Of a stretch of 64,000 nt of DNA, positions 12,361 to 25,500 are shown piece after piece. A program made the position numbers and the translations under genes. The DNA comes from Litoditis marina (lineage: Eukaryota > Nematoda > Chromadorea > Rhabditida > Rhabditidae): NCBI GenBank assembly GCA_964036275.1, contig OZ038434.1:16915879-16979878 (forward strand), read 5' to 3'. The notes below the pieces were generated by a model, which was not told the DNA's origin, made no database searches, and worked only from the letters and a program-made list of their open reading frames with translations. How positions within the stretch are numbered: the stretch's first letter is position 1; each line of letters starts with the position of its first letter.

Positions 12361-12667
12361 ACGTGAAAGCAGACAGCATTTCTCGTGAGGGGCTCTCCAG
12401 TAATTGTAGTTTGGTCCCGCACCCGATGTGTCTAACGCATTCTTTTCCGAGAAATGTGAGGTGGGATACAAATCTTTGTAGCCAATTTCGCTTGACTACA
12501 AACTTCCGCCAGACACACTTCATAATCATGGATTTAGCCAACGAACAACTAATAACCGAGTAGTGTATTTCATAAGTGGTTGAGTTTGAGAAAACCAAAC
12601 GAAAACTTGTAAAAAAATCGAATCAAAGTTTTTCTAGTTTTCTCTACTCCGCAAGTGTAAAAGTTAT

Positions 12668-12798
12668 GTATACTACAAGTGAATTGAATAGTCACGTGAA
12701 GTTAGCATTTCAATGAGGCATCGTGCACTTAGTCATTGCACGTTTCTGAGTTCTGCTGTGTTTAACATGTTTCACGTGACTGTGCAATTGACTAACGT
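12668..12798. mobile_element. CACGTG-type MITE, copy 3
   Basis: Well-preserved copy with imperfect terminal inverted repeats built on GTATACT...AATAGTCACGTGAA at the left and TTTCACGTGACTGTGCAATT at the right. Confidence 0.88.
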
Positions 12799-12960
12799 TG
12801 GGAGAACAAATTGTTTTCGGCCCACATACTAATTTTCTGTAACTTGGGAACTAGAATTGTTTTCGTTATTCTTGTTTGGCACATCTTTTCTAATCACCCC
12901 CTTGTGACTTAAATGCGTCGGAGGTTCTTTCTCTCCCACGGTGGGAAACTCACATAGCTT

Positions 12961-13252
12961 CTATCCCCCCCCACTCTTTTTCTCTCCCTCTCTGCCCATT
13001 CTCTCTTTCTTTGTCTTCCCACCCTCTCTATCTATCTCTCTACCCCCGTCCCCTCTCTCCCTGTCTCTTCTCACCTCTCTCGCTCTGACCATTTTTCTCC
13101 CACCATCTCTCTTATTCTCTGCGCTCCCACTCTCTCTCTATCTCTTCATGTCCGCGTCTCCCCTCTCCCTCTCTATCTCTCTTTCTCTTTCCCTTTCCTC
13201 TCTTTCGCTCCCCTCTCTTTCTCTCTCCTTCTCTCTCCCACAACCCTGTCAG
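12961..13252. repeat. CT-rich low-complexity tract
   Basis: Nearly pure pyrimidine strand (CTCTC, CCCTCT and TTTCTC variants). The 153-residue frame across it is Ser/Leu/Pro-rich and not a credible protein. Confidence 0.85.
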
Positions 13253-14136
13253 TCGTGGGAACCTATCCCCCTATCTACCTGTTATTCTCATGCCAACGTC
13301 ATACATTCCAATGTTCGTGTCAATTCAATTTCAGTGTTTATTAAATCGGCAGACAATTATTTCTCGCCTTTCCCATTCCAATTCCAACGCCTCACCAGGT
13401 GATATTACCACTAGTCACAAGCTCCAGCCATTACCCTTTTGTGACGTAACCATAGTCCTTATCGCTTATATACGTTAAATTTGAGGCAATAGATAAATCC
13501 TTACGTCGCTTTTACCTGTTATGTAACAAAAGTCGTTAGTTTTATTACGTGAAATACACGTGCAAGATAGATAACCGTTGTCTGTCATGTAACGTATCTA
13601 GGGTCATTTCGTTTCTTACGTCAGGTTCATGGAAAGATGAAGATATCTGCTTCGAGACGCACGTGTAATCTTCACGTGTTCATGTCCATTTCAGTAGATA
13701 ACATTCTGAGAAGTTACAATGATTGTTTCTATTGATGTGTTATCCTTTATCCTTGGAGCGTGGGTAAGTTATCATTATTCTCATCCCGGCTCGTAATGGT
13801 TATCTTCAAACTTCAAATATGCATTTATTCAAATTAATTTCTGGGGATTGCAGTTTGTTTAGCAGATTTATGCAATCCCTGGAGATTTTGCCCTGATAAG
13901 TCATGAGCTCATTTTCCTTCCTTAATTCACGAATAATGGTTCATTCTGCAAACTTGGTTATCCCAATTATTTCAAGTTCGTTTCATATTAGTTTTGTACA
14001 AGATTCCGCGTCAAAAAGGAGCCTCAGCTCAAAGATGGGCAATTCCAATTCCAAAGACCATACTCTCAAAACCAAACTATTTTCTTCCCACGGACTAGGT
14101 CATTGGTGAAAATCCAGACTGCGCAAAGCACCGGTA

Positions 14137-14369
14137 CCAGGAATAAGTCATTCAAGATTAAAAGTCATTAAAGTAAAAGTCATTTAAAAGTAAAAGTCAT
14201 TAATTCACTTTTAGTCAGGATTTGAAAAATACGAAAATTTTCGAAAACTTTATTTCTGATTCTCAACTGTTCTAAATGAACTTAATGAACTAAATTTCCG
14301 TACTTAATGACTTTTACTTTCGAATGACTTTTACTTTAATGACTTTTAATTTTGAATGACTTATTCTGG
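14137..14369. mobile_element. foldback element built of GTCATTAAAGTAAAAG units
   Basis: Left arm from about 14137 to 14205 and right arm from about 14305 to 14369 are inverted copies. They begin and end with CCAG(G/A)ATAAGTCATTCAA. The arms are made internally of repeated AAAGTCATT motifs, and a unique AT-rich loop separates them. Confidence 0.8.
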
Positions 14370-14965
14370 TTGCCTAAAGCACCAGGTTCCAGTACCGAAA
14401 ATTTATCAAATAGATCGGTTCTGCCGAATCAGAATCTCGAAGTCACAATGATATTAGTTGTGAGCTTGCCGCAGACTGTACCTGTGTACCGCCATTACGT
14501 AACATTGGCTTCAAAATATGTAAAGACACAGTGAATGCCAGTTGTACAGTCGCGTCCAAACCAAATATGGCACTTACTGTGTATCTCAATTTCTGCTTTG
14601 TACACGTATAATCGTTTCATTTGCCCTGTTGCTAGGAGCATGATACTGTGTCGCGAGTAAATGAAATAACGTTAAGGACCCCAACAAATGTGCACTTTTG
14701 TTCTCCACAACCAAAGTCATTATGAGTTTGCCTAGTACTGAATAGTATGTTCGTTGTGAACTTTGTTTTCAAGCTAAACGAGGCGTATAATTCGTGAAAT
14801 TCAACTATACCGGTCTCCTGACTAGACACGTATAACTCCCCCTATTCAGTATTAGTCGTGGTGTTCTAATGACCACAAAATGAGGTGAAAATATTGATTA
14901 ATCAAATGTATTGTCACGTTAAACACGGCGCATACAAGAAGATGTAAACTGAACGATGAGGTGCA

Positions 14966-15091
14966 TATACTAAAAGTAAATGGAATAGTCACGTAAATTT
15001 GGCAATCTAATGAGGAATTGTGCACTTTGTCATTGCACGTTTCTGAGTTATGCTGTCTTCATGTGACTGTGCAATTGACTAACAGTATACG
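14966..15091. mobile_element. CACGTG-type MITE, copy 4
   Basis: AATAGTCACGTAAATTTGG ... CATGTGACTGTGCAATTG, ending in AACAGTATAC. Slightly shortened in the middle relative to copy 3. Confidence 0.85.
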
Positions 15092-15711
15092 TGATCTTCT
15101 TTACGTTTCACTGCAGCCGGGCACCGCAGCTATCTGGTAACCATATTATTCAGGTTGTGATCACCTACACTTGAATTAGGGCATTTATACGGTCATAATA
15201 TGATCAGGTTGTTGATTCGATTGAGCTCACGTGTGACCTGTACTTGCTACGGTACCTGATACCTGAATGTAACATTTTGAGGAGGATAGCCGTTGCCTTC
15301 GTATAGAAGACTATTTTCGGTTCGCCCACAACCCAGTTATGCGGAAAAGTATTTCTCGTAATGTATTGCTATGCAATACGTGACTATTCCTGTTAGTTAT
15401 AGTACCGTATACTCGTATGACACCGTTTTGTAGCTGAATCTGATAAACAAGGCCGGCGATTGTATATGAATAGAATTCAGGAACTGACGTAACTGGAAGT
15501 AGATTTCAGTGAACTCGAAATCAGCTGTTTTGCAAGGACATCACATAGGTCGCCTTCACAGCGGGGTACTGTAGCACCCACTTCTCACTGTGCATTCTTT
15601 TATGAACTGGAAATATGTTGCATTCGTCGCTGAGCACAATGACGCATTTTAGTTGAAGGCATTTTCTGATGGAGCATTTTAGTTACGGTGAGTGCCAGGA
15701 CGTATAAATTA

Positions 15712-15780
15712 TTGTCGTGGCTCGGAGTCGAACTCGTGACCACAGTTGCGTGCGGCTGCTTCGTTAACTACTACCTCACA
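15712..15780 (-). repeat. tRNA-like sequence with B box
   Basis: On the minus strand, AGTTCGACTCC resembles a B box, with a weak A-box-like block upstream. No closing cloverleaf. Confidence 0.35.
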
Positions 15781-17926
15781 AAACTAACTAACCCTCTTTC
15801 TGACACTGAAAGCTTAGTTCATTCGATATACTACTTACTCCTTCATTCATTCGAAGATCGGTTCACTTCTAAACTATACAACACACGAAAATTCAGTCAC
15901 ATGTGATCGTGAACTGATTGAGTTTCTATTCACGTTTTGCGTGACGTGAACGTGAAGTGGTAACAGTCTGTATTCTCAATCTCCAGAACCGTGAACCTTG
16001 ATCCAAATTTGTCTGCAAGTGCTGCCCTGCATTCTCAGCCCAAGTTCCCAGCTTTGCTGACGTAGGTGTGACGGCGGCTACGAATCCTTGCACAAGAACC
16101 AGGCCAATTGGATACAAATATACATTCTATCCATTCTCAGGCAACCAGTTACGCTTGTAGACTACTCTTGGATACCGCTCATGACTAGAACAAATGTCAC
16201 TTTCGACCCGAATCATTTGGCACGTAGCAAAGTGTCGAAGCGGTAGCCTTTGAGCTTAGTTCTGAGAATGCGTATGCTAGAACAACCTTGCACCTTTCTC
16301 CCATTCTGTGTCTGTAACTTTACATACTGTTTCGCGTATATTTTTGGAGACGCACGTTTCGATAACGAGGCTAGAATGTTTACAAACACGAGAAAACAAC
16401 CTCGGGTCAAGGTTGGGTAGAGGGTTAGTCATCAGATCACTTGAAACTCCCAATTTAAGAACACCGCTGAAACATGGTTCAGATTTTCGAAACGTCTAGT
16501 TCCTTGTTTTTGATTATTTGAAGTATGCCGTACCGTGGTAATTCCCGATTAATCTCATTTTGATGTATTAGAAATCCACTCATACTGAACTATTGCTATA
16601 CGCGACAACTATAAGACGTACAGCATTCTATTATATCATTCAGTTGCCCATTCTGCCATTAAACTGCTTAACTACTTTTTGCTAACTTATTCTATCTGCA
16701 TTATGAACCATATTTTCTATTCATTCAAAATTAAAATTTTCCAGAATGTTCACTTGATTGGTAGTGAAATACTTAGTCATTAGTCGTAGTCGCACAGCTG
16801 TTAGTGTTTCTTCACGTTACCATTCCAATCACTTCTAAGTGGTGACGGAAAGTTTTTGCAAAGTTAGTCATTTTGTTCAACTAACCATAGATTATTGCTT
16901 ATTCGTTTGATTTCGCCCATTTTCTGAGTTTCTGTGTTGAAAACTGGAGATTGACGATAATCCAGGAAAGATTTGTGATACTTTGCGGACAATAGACTAA
17001 TCCTCAATTCTCAGAAATCAAAGCCGTTAAGACTAAGAATATGGGCAGCACCTATAAAGAGAGCAGTAGATTAGTGGAACCGTTCTCAGTAAGCTCTCTA
17101 TTGAGTTATAGTGGTTTTCATTCTCACTTTTAGTCCAGTTTACTCATGTTATTAGACACCTTAACAATTATCGCACTCAAAAAGTGTCATTTGAAGACTG
17201 TAGCAGGTACTGTAGTAGTCCAAGTACGAATGATGTGTAGTAGCATGAAACGTGTTCTTTCACGTTATACCTGACCACTCTAGTATATATTTCAGTTTGC
17301 AATATGCCCAACTTTAACCAAAGCATTAGAATTTCATTTTATCACCTGTTTCATTAGTCAAACCTCAGTAACTGACAAGGCAGCCAATCAAATTAGAACG
17401 AAAAAACAGTTTGTGAATTGAGACTGGTTTGATGCTAAGGATTCACGTTTTTAACATACTTATTTCGTCCTGCTCGCCTCATCTTTTTCTATTATTTTCA
17501 TACATCTATATGATAGACTCAAATTGAGTGGTAGTAAAACGTCCCTTTTAACTCTTTCTCTCTGTTCCACGTTTTGTTTTGAAATCTTGTTTCAACTAGC
17601 TCTGTTCCGAAAACTTGCACCGCGTTCACATCCATTCTCGACTGCACGTATTGGCTATACCGGAACAGAACTCGGGTACACCACTCGTTTCCCACCGTGA
17701 GAACCTCTCATCACGCGCAGTCTACTTCCTTTGGAACATCAATGATCATGTAGTTGCACTATAGCAATGTAACACATTCTCGTACTTTTGCATATACATA
17801 TTCCCTCTTCTATTAAGGTGTTCGAGATTTCTTTCTAACAAAATGTAATTCTGTTACAATTCTCTGGAGACTCGTCATCTCATTTGATTAGAAATAAGCC
17901 GATATTTCAGATATTACAGATGCGAA

Positions 17927-20900
17927 ATGGACTGCAGTAACACAACCAGTGAAATTGCCCAGAGAATCCCCTGGCTTATCTGCGAGACCCTATTCATTCC
18001 CCTTCTCTCATTTTGCCCTATTTTCGTTCTAATTGCCATATTCAAAACTGGTGAGTTTCAAAATCTTCGAGAGATGTTATGTATGTGTAAAGTTCGACTG
18101 TATTTTCACAAGACAGTGCTGTCAGAATCAGTACATCCTTTCTATTGACCATTTGAATAGAACATGAAATACGAATGATAATATTCAATGGTAGGAACAC
18201 ACGAAATAGCTTCATTACAGTAATTCGAAACTTGTCCAACAAATATTCGATAAATATACATTAAATTATTATGGTAATGAGAAAACCAAGTATCATGAGC
18301 ACTTCTATGAATCCGAATTTCATTGAAAAATGCAGTTTTTCTGAGAACCTGAAAAGCATTGTGATGCTAGGTAGTATTGTTGCCGTAGCAGAAACATTTG
18401 AGTATGACTGTGAGAATAACACTCTTACAGGCAATCTGCACTTCAACTTCCGTCTTCTCCTAGTGAACTCGTGCATTTCACTGCTTCTACGAATTGTGAG
18501 CCAGACAGGAAGCCACGTTTACTTTTTGGTAGGTCCACCTTCTTATTTGTTCTTTTAGTTTCTTTTGTGATACAGTAGATCCACAACAATTCATTAGAAC
18601 ACTTGCTCATGAGATAATATCATGAGCACAATCTCACGAAGGGTTGCCCACAACTCATGAGAAGCATCGCTCTAACTCCATGCAGTCAACTAACAATCCC
18701 AGTTGATTCCAGGTGAAGTACAGTAACCCGTCCGCAATGAGCGTCCCGTGTTCTTCCCACTACGTACCCGTGCACTGGTTCCTTCTCATCTCATCATCCA
18801 CCATTCCGATCCTTTGTATGGAACGCGCCGTCGCCACTTTTTTCTACAAATTTTACGAAAAGAGAATTGTATTTCGAGTGATCGGATTTTCCGCTGTTTT
18901 CATACAGGTAAAAACTTTGTCGTGAATTATTTCCGAGGCATTGTTCCCAAAAAAGAAGCTACAATTGTTATTATCTCTTTTTGTACTCTTTTTTTGAAGA
19001 AAAGTCTGTAAAGAAGATTGTTATTAATGAATGCTAACTTCACTAAAAAACATTCTTTCAGCTGCTCTATTTGGTTTGTTTGATGTTGCCCATCGTTTTT
19101 CCCAACTTGAGTTTGAGCGACTGGTCTTCTGACCAAATCATGTTCTACTTCATAATATCAATGACAGTCGTTCACGTTATATGCATCCTTGTATTCCGTT
19201 TTCTCTACAAAACCAACAAAGAAATCATGGTGAGATTTTCACATTCTTTCTATTGTGTCCATCTTTGTATGGCGATACGATCATTTGCTCAAAAACCTTC
19301 TGGATCGGTCAGCTTGTTCAAGAATTACACTATTGTACAATGTCATCTGAGATCATGCTCTCATAATTAATTTCTCCTTCCATTAGATTTTTCGCAAAGT
19401 TTTTAGAAGCAGAAAGCTGAAAGTTGAATTCCGTTAATAGACATGTGGTGCGTATTAATATTACCACCTTGAGCCATCAAAATAGAACCACCTGAGTCTT
19501 GTAATTAGATTTCTTGACGAAGCTGGAAAGGAATAATAGAAATACATACTAGAGTCGCAGCTGACGCAATAGACATTTGCATAAATATTAGAAAAGTTCC
19601 GAGAAATCAGTACACAGAGAAAACTGATGAATACAGTATGCTCGTTCCTGGTGCTTCACCATGGACCAGCACATTGTATATATCGTCGCTCTTCGAGCAT
19701 TCATTGTATTTTTGCTGTTATATTCCGCCGGCACACACGTCTCGCGAAATAGTGTACATAAATGAGAAAGGCAGGATTTGTTGAAGATATAGGGATAGGA
19801 TACGGAAGATATAGGGGAGGAATAGGATAGGATAGGATTCAGGTGCCGCTCTAGTCCAGAATACACGCCTAAATGTTTAAATATGAACGTAAATAACTTA
19901 TAGTTATATGAATGTGCTCAGTAAAAGATGAACTCTAAAAATTTTGAGTTCTTTTACTAAGCACATTCATATAACTATAACATCCAAAACGTCCTAGTGA
20001 CACAACATATTTTGTTCAAATAAATAACCTAGTGAATAACTTAATTGAACTTATTATTTTGTTGCAGATAGAGCAACGGAATGGTCCGCGGGTTCCGAGT
20101 AGATACCAGTTGAAGGAGAATCTGAGGTCGACGAAGGCCATGAAGGCGGGTTCGTTCACGGTGTTCGTCTGGCTGTTCATCTACATTCTCACGGAGGTCG
20201 CCAATTCGTCTCACGGCAAGAAAGTACGTTTACTGGCAACTCTACTGGTACATAGTAGCACATTCATATTCACAGGATGAAAAATGGGTTGAAGTTTGGA
20301 AAAAGTAGGTTAAAGCTAAAAGTGTAAGTCAGGAAAAATGTAGATGAGTTCAATAACCTCAGTTATGTATTTCAAGATTCTTTGGAGAAAAGCACGTTAT
20401 CGTACTAGATACATAAAGCACACATCGTATTATTTTGTGCTACGCGTTTTTGAGGCTCAAAAGCTATTTTTGGCGTAGAATATGACATTATGTTTATCTA
20501 ATCGTTGCTTTTCAGCCAGATCTCTTTAACTCGCCTGTCGTCTCCATTCTGAGTCTGTGTCTTTTGATATGCCTCATAGTTCTACCGAACAAGAACATTC
20601 GTGCCAATTTCTTCCGTGCCCTCGGCGTGGAACGAATTCCGTACATTCGCAAACTATGTGCATCGGCCCCAGTTCAGAGGTTGGTCCACTTGTTTTGTTA
20701 GGTTGTAGTTTGAACCCTCTATGTTTTAGAAGTAGCTGGGCATTTCTTCTGTGTGAAAAGCAGAATACGTATGGAGATATGAGGATCCGATTGTGTATTT
20801 GAAAGAGGAAAGTTATGAAACTGTAGTTTGAGCCTAGTGTGTATTAGGCTCATTTTGAAAACTGCCATGATTCAAGATTGAAGCTCAACTCCTATTGGGT

Positions 20901-21330
20901 CCCATTCTATAATTGTACTTCCAATTATTTCATTGATGAACACAATTATTCATTAACCTGGCTGCAAATGAGAGTGCACGAGTCAAGGATATCATTTCTG
21001 GGAAACATATTATTTTCCTGCTCATTAATCATCTCTAAATTGGAGTATAATTGCAGAAAAGTTACAGTTTCTCCAAATAATGTAAAACACAACGCAAAGC
21101 TCATATATCCATAGAGAGATGTTGATGATTGTCAATAATTTCAGTGTCCATCCTACACTATCACAAACCTGTTTTAGAAAGCGAAGTTTTCTAACACCAC
21201 TCAACTGTTTCATTGCAGATATAAAATCGGCAGTACCCAGCAGTTGAGCAGTACCTCGCAGAACTACCACTTCGATTCGCTCAACAGACACTGGGAGTCT
21301 GAACAGCCACAGAACACCGCCGCACCATAG
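17927..21330 (+). CDS. serpentine chemoreceptor, Sra superfamily (sre/srab-like)
   Basis: Seven-transmembrane G-protein-coupled receptor, presumably displayed on chemosensory cilia. Exons 17927-18050, 18431-18528, 18713-18907, 19062-19229, 20068-20223, 20516-20679 and 21219-21330 join without frame conflict to 338 residues, the normal size for worm chemoreceptors. It starts MDCSNTTSEIAQR with two N-glycosylation-type sites. Seven hydrophobic segments can be read, including LLSFCPIFVLIAIF, FRLLLVNSCISLLL, FYFIISMTVVHVICILVF and FTVFVWLFIYILTEVA. Family marks are the MERAVATFFYKFYEK block after TM3 and the YQLKENLRSTKAM block before TM6, as in Sre/Srab/Sra receptors; the exact subfamily is uncertain. 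The tail is Ser/Gln-rich. A piece of exon 5 plus intron 5 (20205-20309) has been copied into the sul-1 gene. Confidence 0.88.
19899..19979. repeat. 81-bp near-perfect hairpin
   Basis: Left arm TATAGTTATATGAATGTGCT and its reverse complement ending at 19979, with about 35-bp arms and a short AT-rich loop. Located in intron 4 of the chemoreceptor. Likely a tiny foldback repeat. Confidence 0.8.
20205..20309 (+). other. donor segment copied into sul-1
   Basis: These 105 bp (last 19 nt of chemoreceptor exon 5, the splice donor and 86 nt of intron) recur identically as far as I can compare at 22972-23076, same orientation. Confidence 0.9.
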
Positions 21331-22570
21331 AATATCGATTGGAAGAAAAACCAATGGAAAAGTCATCGAAAAACTGAAGAAACAACAAATTTCACAAGTT
21401 CTCTAATGTTTGTTTGTATTTTCCACATTCTTCGTAGAATGATTTACGGAAAAGAGGTTAGGTCATACTGAATTTGGGGGAGCTTGTTACTAATAGTATC
21501 ATCCACCCTTTTTAATTTTTAGTAGGTAGTTTAGTTTAGGAACCCAATGTAGAAAGTTTTTACATACCGTTCACTATTATCATATGACCGCTGTTCCTGA
21601 TTTCATTGCATATTCCATGCTTGACTAGTCCGGAAAATCTTATCTTCACTCTATCTCTCGTTCTGACAATCAGCCATCGTCGACGAGAGAGCATGCAGAT
21701 CAGAGAAACGCAGATTCTCATTGATCTTCATCTTATCTAGTTTTTGAATATGTCTAAGATGTTTACAGAATTTACACTTGTCCTCGTTTTCTTCTGAGAA
21801 TGCCCAGTAGACCTGGTGACATTTGATTGTTAACCTGTTTATTATCTTCTAAATGTTAGCACTTAGTAGATAGAACTCCCCTTAATACCCATTTTGTTCT
21901 ATAATGTTTCACGAGATATATATAATACTGCAGGGTCATTGATACGGGTGTTCAACACAACTGTTTTCTTAGTGAATAAATGTTTTTAACAAGTTTATTC
22001 ATATAAATGATGTCAAATTATGGAAAATAATTCACAAGCTAATAAAAATGGCGAAACAGGCTAGCACCAGAATGAGGAAAGACACCAAAATATGGCGGAA
22101 TAAAGCTGACGTTACCAGTAACTATCAGGCCCGCTCCACACTTTTTACGTCAGCGAAAACAATACAAGTTTTGCGCATTTATTTTGCTGGCGGTTCACGC
22201 CACGTAAATTGATACGTATGTAATCTTTACTAGTAAGTGGGCGTAAAGAGTATGATCCGGGCTCAGATCTGAATACGACGACAGTTCCCTAGTAACAACT
22301 AAATATAAATACAAATAATCATAAAATATAGTGGCTGACTAGATGGCACAAGCAATAAAAAACTCATACAAACACAATCCTACTGTAGTAATAGTAAATA
22401 GTTCTCAGATAAATATGCATCTAACAGTAACAACTGCGTCGGCCGTTGAATAGAGCCGCGTATTTACTGAATAAACTTGAGACTCTTTAGGCATAGAACT
22501 TCATTTACATGTTACTACAAACTACAGGTCTGTTTTCATTGTCCAGAAACGAACCTTATAAAGAGTAACA
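21331..22570. other. convergent intergenic, chemoreceptor to sul-1
   Basis: Holds the 3' UTRs of both genes. Nothing beyond AT-rich sequence with AATAAA-like motifs (for example near 21975) could be supported. Confidence 0.5.
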
Positions 22571-25500
22571 TCAGCTATTTTCGAGAAGTTGTTGACTTTC
22601 CTTCCAATTTGGCCTGGCCACCGCTTCGCAGTCTTCGCCCTTACAGGACCGCATCAGACGGAGACGCTCGTTCAACTCCTCCAGCACAGAAACATCCAGA
22701 GAGTAGACCGTATTCGTCAGCTACGAAATGATTATTTAATTTTGGACAACTCCATAATTCTAAATAGTTGAGAATTGGACAGTTTCCACAATAGAAAGTA
22801 ATACATCTGGAAATCTTCAAAGGAAAAATTCTAGTAAAACACATTATGAAACTTGGTAAGTTTGAGACAACTTCCTAGAAATCAAAAAATGACTTTTGTT
22901 GCACCAACCTGGTAGGGGTCTTCATTGAGATCGTAATAGCTTACGAAATCTGTCACGAATTCACAATATAGTTCGTCTCACGGCAAGAAAGTACGTTTAC
23001 TGGCAACTCTACTGGTACATAGTAGCACATTCATATTCACAGGATGAAAAATGGGTTGAAGTTTGGAAAAAGTAGGAAAGTAATACATCTGGAAATCTTC
23101 AAAGGAAAAATTCTAGTAAAACACATTATGAAACTTGGTAAGTTTGAGACAACTTCCTAGAAATCAAAAAATGACTTTTGTTGCACCAACCTGGTAGGGG
23201 TCTTCATTGAGATCGTAATAGCTTACGAAATCTGTCACGAATTCACAATATAGGAAGTTGTGTGTCTCATTGACAGTACGCAGACACCAGTACGTGTTGC
23301 TGAAATGTAGCAACGTTCACTTGGAGCAACATTGGATTGTGAAAAAAATAGATTTCCAACAAACGAGTCGAACTACAAAAGAGAAAATAGTCAGTGATTG
23401 ATTCAGTGAAAACGAAATTGTAAAAGTAACGGCCGAGAATCGGATACAAACATTTAACGGTCTGCGAAAACTTTTCCATATCCATATATCACATGAAATT
23501 TACGTGAATGATGCGAACTGATACTTCAACAAACATTTGGATCCTAAACTCTCCGACTCAGAAACTGGAAGCTCGAACGCTAGATTTCCGAAAAACAACC
23601 CTAGTGTGAAACAGACTATACAAGGAATAGGCTTTCATACTTGTTTGAGTTCTGGCAGAAACAGAAGTTTCCGTATTCGTCTGGCCAAAGGGGAGGCGTT
23701 TTCCAATGGTCGGCCGTGTGCGAAAAACAGTTGAGTTGGGGCACGGAACAGGCGGCTCGCAGGGGGTTAGACGACACACTGAACACGGTAGACTACACTA
23801 TTAGTACAATGAATGGTCACGTGAAATCACGTGAACTAAGATGAATAGTCACGTGGAATCACGTGAACTAAGATGAATAGTCACGTGAAATCACGTGAAC
23901 TAATTGTGCACTCTAGCTTTCACTTCTACTCTAACGCGGTGCGCATAGCTTTCCTGAAAAGTATGAAAAAGTCACAGCGAACCACACTGGTTTGTGACGG
24001 CACCCCATACTTGAGTGCGCGGAATAGTCGACATGAAGTCACATGAGTATATATCAGTTAGTGACTATTTTACAATACACGTGTTGGTGTGTTTAACACT
24101 TCTATGTGGCGTGTGTTTAAGTCGCCGTATTTTTTTGTAGTATGACTCCCAAAGTTACAACTATGATCACAATCACTAGTAAGAAATATTCAAAAGATAC
24201 AATAAATAACTAACTTCTTTTTCTTCAACTTTGTTTTGTATCGAATGTTGTACGAAAAATCGGCAGACGAGTTCGCGCTTTTCCTGTAATGTAGTTTTAT
24301 TTTATTTTACGAATCTCTACTAAAACTATATAAAACCAGCAATGTAAATCGATAAAGATACTCACACTGGATGCATTGCTTTGGAACGACACTCACAACC
24401 TCGTCTGCTCCGTTTCTGCAAAATAGAACAGATCGAAAACTATCTAAACAGAACGTATACCTAATTCATTTAGCATAAAAAATTATGTGACATTGTGATA
24501 CGATGAAAAAAACTTGAAACTTGAGTCACATGTTTCACATTTTCGTTGTCACTCACAATGGGCAGTTGAACCACAGTTCAACACTGGACATTTGAAATCT
24601 TCGCAAGATTTTATTGAAAGTACAATATGAAATTGTATCTATTTAAATTAATGAATAAGGGTCATTTCTTGGTGGATAATCAGACGTTCACGTACAAATA
24701 GGGACCACCTACCTTCCTGGTTTCCGTGGATACATTGAAACTTCCTTGGAACCAGCCGTCATTAGAGAGAACATCACGCGCGTAAACGTCACGCAGAAAC
24801 TCATCTACCAGCTCATCGTCGACTGAAACATATTACCATACTTACAATGGTAACCCAGAAAAAAATGAAAACTTATAGAATTATTCGGTATGTACATAGC
24901 CAAGCGGTAATGATCTCGATTGCTGAACCTGGCTAGAAATAAAGCTTACCACCCTAGACCCTACCCTATTCTCTCTCCCTTCTCTTTTTTCATTTATCTC
25001 TCCTTCACACCTTTTCTCTCCAACTCACTTCCTATTGCTATCTCTTCAATTCCTCTCTTTCATAAACACACCATAATCGTCATCCCACTGCCGTTTGGAG
25101 CGAATGTTTGGTTGACAGTCGCAATTCTGTCGATTCTCTCGACATTTGTACATCCTCCAACGACCATCAAACGAGCGATAACACTTCCACGTCTGAATTG
25201 CAACCTATATGGGAAGCACATGACTAGAATATCCTTGATTCTCCAGCACAGACACAAGATGCAGGTCCTGTTCTTCTTAGAGAATCTGTTTCCCATTGGC
25301 TCCAGCCATCTCTTTCTACAACGATTCTCAAAGTTTTATCCACTATTTCTAGATTGAATTACATGTGACAAAATAAAGATTTTCCACTCACCCGCGAAGG
25401 GCGAAGCTTCAACTTCTAGCCAGTCATGTAAACATTTTACGGTGTGGGTAGAAAGTAAAACGCACCTGATCACCAACGCAGTCCTTTTGCCACTCTTCCT

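Larger units (their letters stand above)
10082..17926. other. 7.8-kb gene-poor spacer
   Basis: No exon chain could be built on either strand. The interval holds three CACGTG-type MITE copies, two inverted-repeat elements, a GA microsatellite, a CT-rich tract and two tRNA-like B-box sequences (listed separately). The stretch 15800-17900 shows nothing recognisable beyond a partial GACGCAGGATGGG-type repeat near 16260-16340 and the chemoreceptor upstream region. An isolated start with donor at 13718-13762 could not be extended. Confidence 0.5.

Noticed and set aside
12106..13478. Long Arg/Glu-rich and Ser/Leu-rich frames on both strands
   Set aside because: Produced by GA and CT low-complexity tracts.
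13718..13762. Possible first exon MIVSIDVLSFILGAW followed by a GTAAGT donor
   Set aside because: No downstream exon in phase could be found, so it is not called.
22972..23076. Processed retrocopy of the chemoreceptor
   Set aside because: The segment crosses an exon-intron boundary with the intron retained and has no poly(A), so it is DNA-templated.
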